Source of the DNA: a bacterium
GTDB lineage: Bacteria > Margulisbacteria > Marinamargulisbacteria > SXXA01
Assembly: GCA_018402095.1 (NCBI GenBank)
Contig: JAGYJO010000079.1
Coordinates: 1-6,568, forward strand
Length of the DNA stretch: 6,568 nucleotides
Direction: 5' to 3'
In this document: positions 6,371 to 6,568 of the stretch, in pieces
Layout of the letters: each line of letters starts with the position of its first letter
How positions within the stretch are numbered: position 1 is the stretch's first letter
The notes under the pieces: generated by a model
The model's input: the letters and a program-made list of their open reading frames with translations, nothing else
Databases searched by the model: none
Told to the model about the DNA's origin: nothing
Program-made: the position numbers and the translations under genes

Positions 6371-6568
6371 AGTTCGTTAGCCTTCACTTTCTCCCAGCGT
6401 CTTTCCCAATCTTCTATATCTTTTGGCACGGTATTCGTGTCAGTTTCCAGCATGCCTTGTACCCGTCGTGCAAATTTCCGGTTGGCCGCTTCCATGACCA
6501 TTTCTGGGTCCAGCTTGGCTTTGCGACAAACGTTTGCAACCGAAAAGAGAACATCACCCAATTCTTCT
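6367..6568 (-). CDS. mazG: Nucleoside triphosphate pyrophosphohydrolase MazG, C-terminal part (gene runs off the window)
   Basis: Only the last 66 codons are present; the reading frame stays open to the window edge. The visible part begins E-E-L-G-D-V-L-F-S, the family's EExxD metal-binding motif, where the acidic residues hold Mg2+ for hydrolysis of NTPs to NMP and pyrophosphate. It continues with a helix ending in N-R-K-F-A-R-R, also typical of the MazG C-terminal domain, and closes with a W-rich charged helix (IEDWERRWEKVKANEL). A TTG at 6559-6561 could be taken for a start, but it lies inside the conserved motif and is an internal leucine. Known role of the family: cytosolic removal of non-canonical or excess nucleotides, and in some bacteria lowering of (p)ppGpp. 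The TGA stop overlaps the rseP start (ATGA), so the two are probably translationally coupled. The substrate cannot be judged from this fragment. Confidence 0.9.
   Translation of the reverse strand, partial: EELGDVLFSVANVCRKAKLDPEMVMEAANRKFARRVQGMLETDTNTVPKDIEDWERRWEKVKANEL

Noticed and set aside
1..6568. CRISPR array, insertion sequence, prophage or defence genes
   Set aside because: No regularly spaced repeats, transposase, integrase or nuclease motifs were seen in any frame; the protein content is housekeeping.

Overview
The window is a compact stretch of bacterial chromosome in which every gene lies on the minus strand, so transcription runs from high to low coordinates. In that order it holds: the 3' end of mazG (NTP pyrophosphohydrolase), rseP (site-2 intramembrane protease), a full-length transketolase, ftsE and ftsX (cell-division ABC system), and a membrane-anchored parvulin-type peptidyl-prolyl isomerase with a TPR-like tail. 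All five complete genes look intact, with no frameshift, truncation or lost catalytic residue.

Right block (3345-6568): mazG and rseP overlap in an ATGA, and transketolase starts 17 nt after the rseP stop behind a strong Shine-Dalgarno, so the three are probably cotranscribed. Left block (151-3204): ftsE and ftsX overlap by one base (TAATG), and the isomerase starts 28 nt after ftsX behind an AAGGAG, a second probable operon. The 140-nt gap at 3205-3344 separates the blocks and carries three hairpins: two terminator-like ones and one next to the ftsE ribosome binding site. The 150 nt after the isomerase (1-150) are also packed with hairpins, including a 20-bp perfect inverted repeat. One small palindrome followed by GATCCC occurs in both gaps, which suggests a dispersed intergenic repeat family.

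The organism is a bacterium that uses conventional SD-led starts. RseP has one PDZ domain and FtsX is of the compact, roughly 290-residue form, which resembles Firmicutes, cyanobacteria and related uncultured diderm lineages more than Gammaproteobacteria. A Margulisbacteria-like or similar candidate-phylum origin is a guess from the isomerase N-terminus and the overall gene set; it cannot be settled by reading alone.

Functionally, four of the six genes serve the envelope or its quality control: RseP cleaves membrane proteins, FtsEX couples ATP hydrolysis to peptidoglycan hydrolysis at the septum, and the isomerase folds exported proteins. MazG (nucleotide housecleaning) and transketolase (pentose phosphate pathway) are metabolic neighbours. 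I found no mobile element, CRISPR array, tRNA, rRNA or toxin-antitoxin pair, and no convincing new protein system. The non-coding palindromes are the least explained part of the window.
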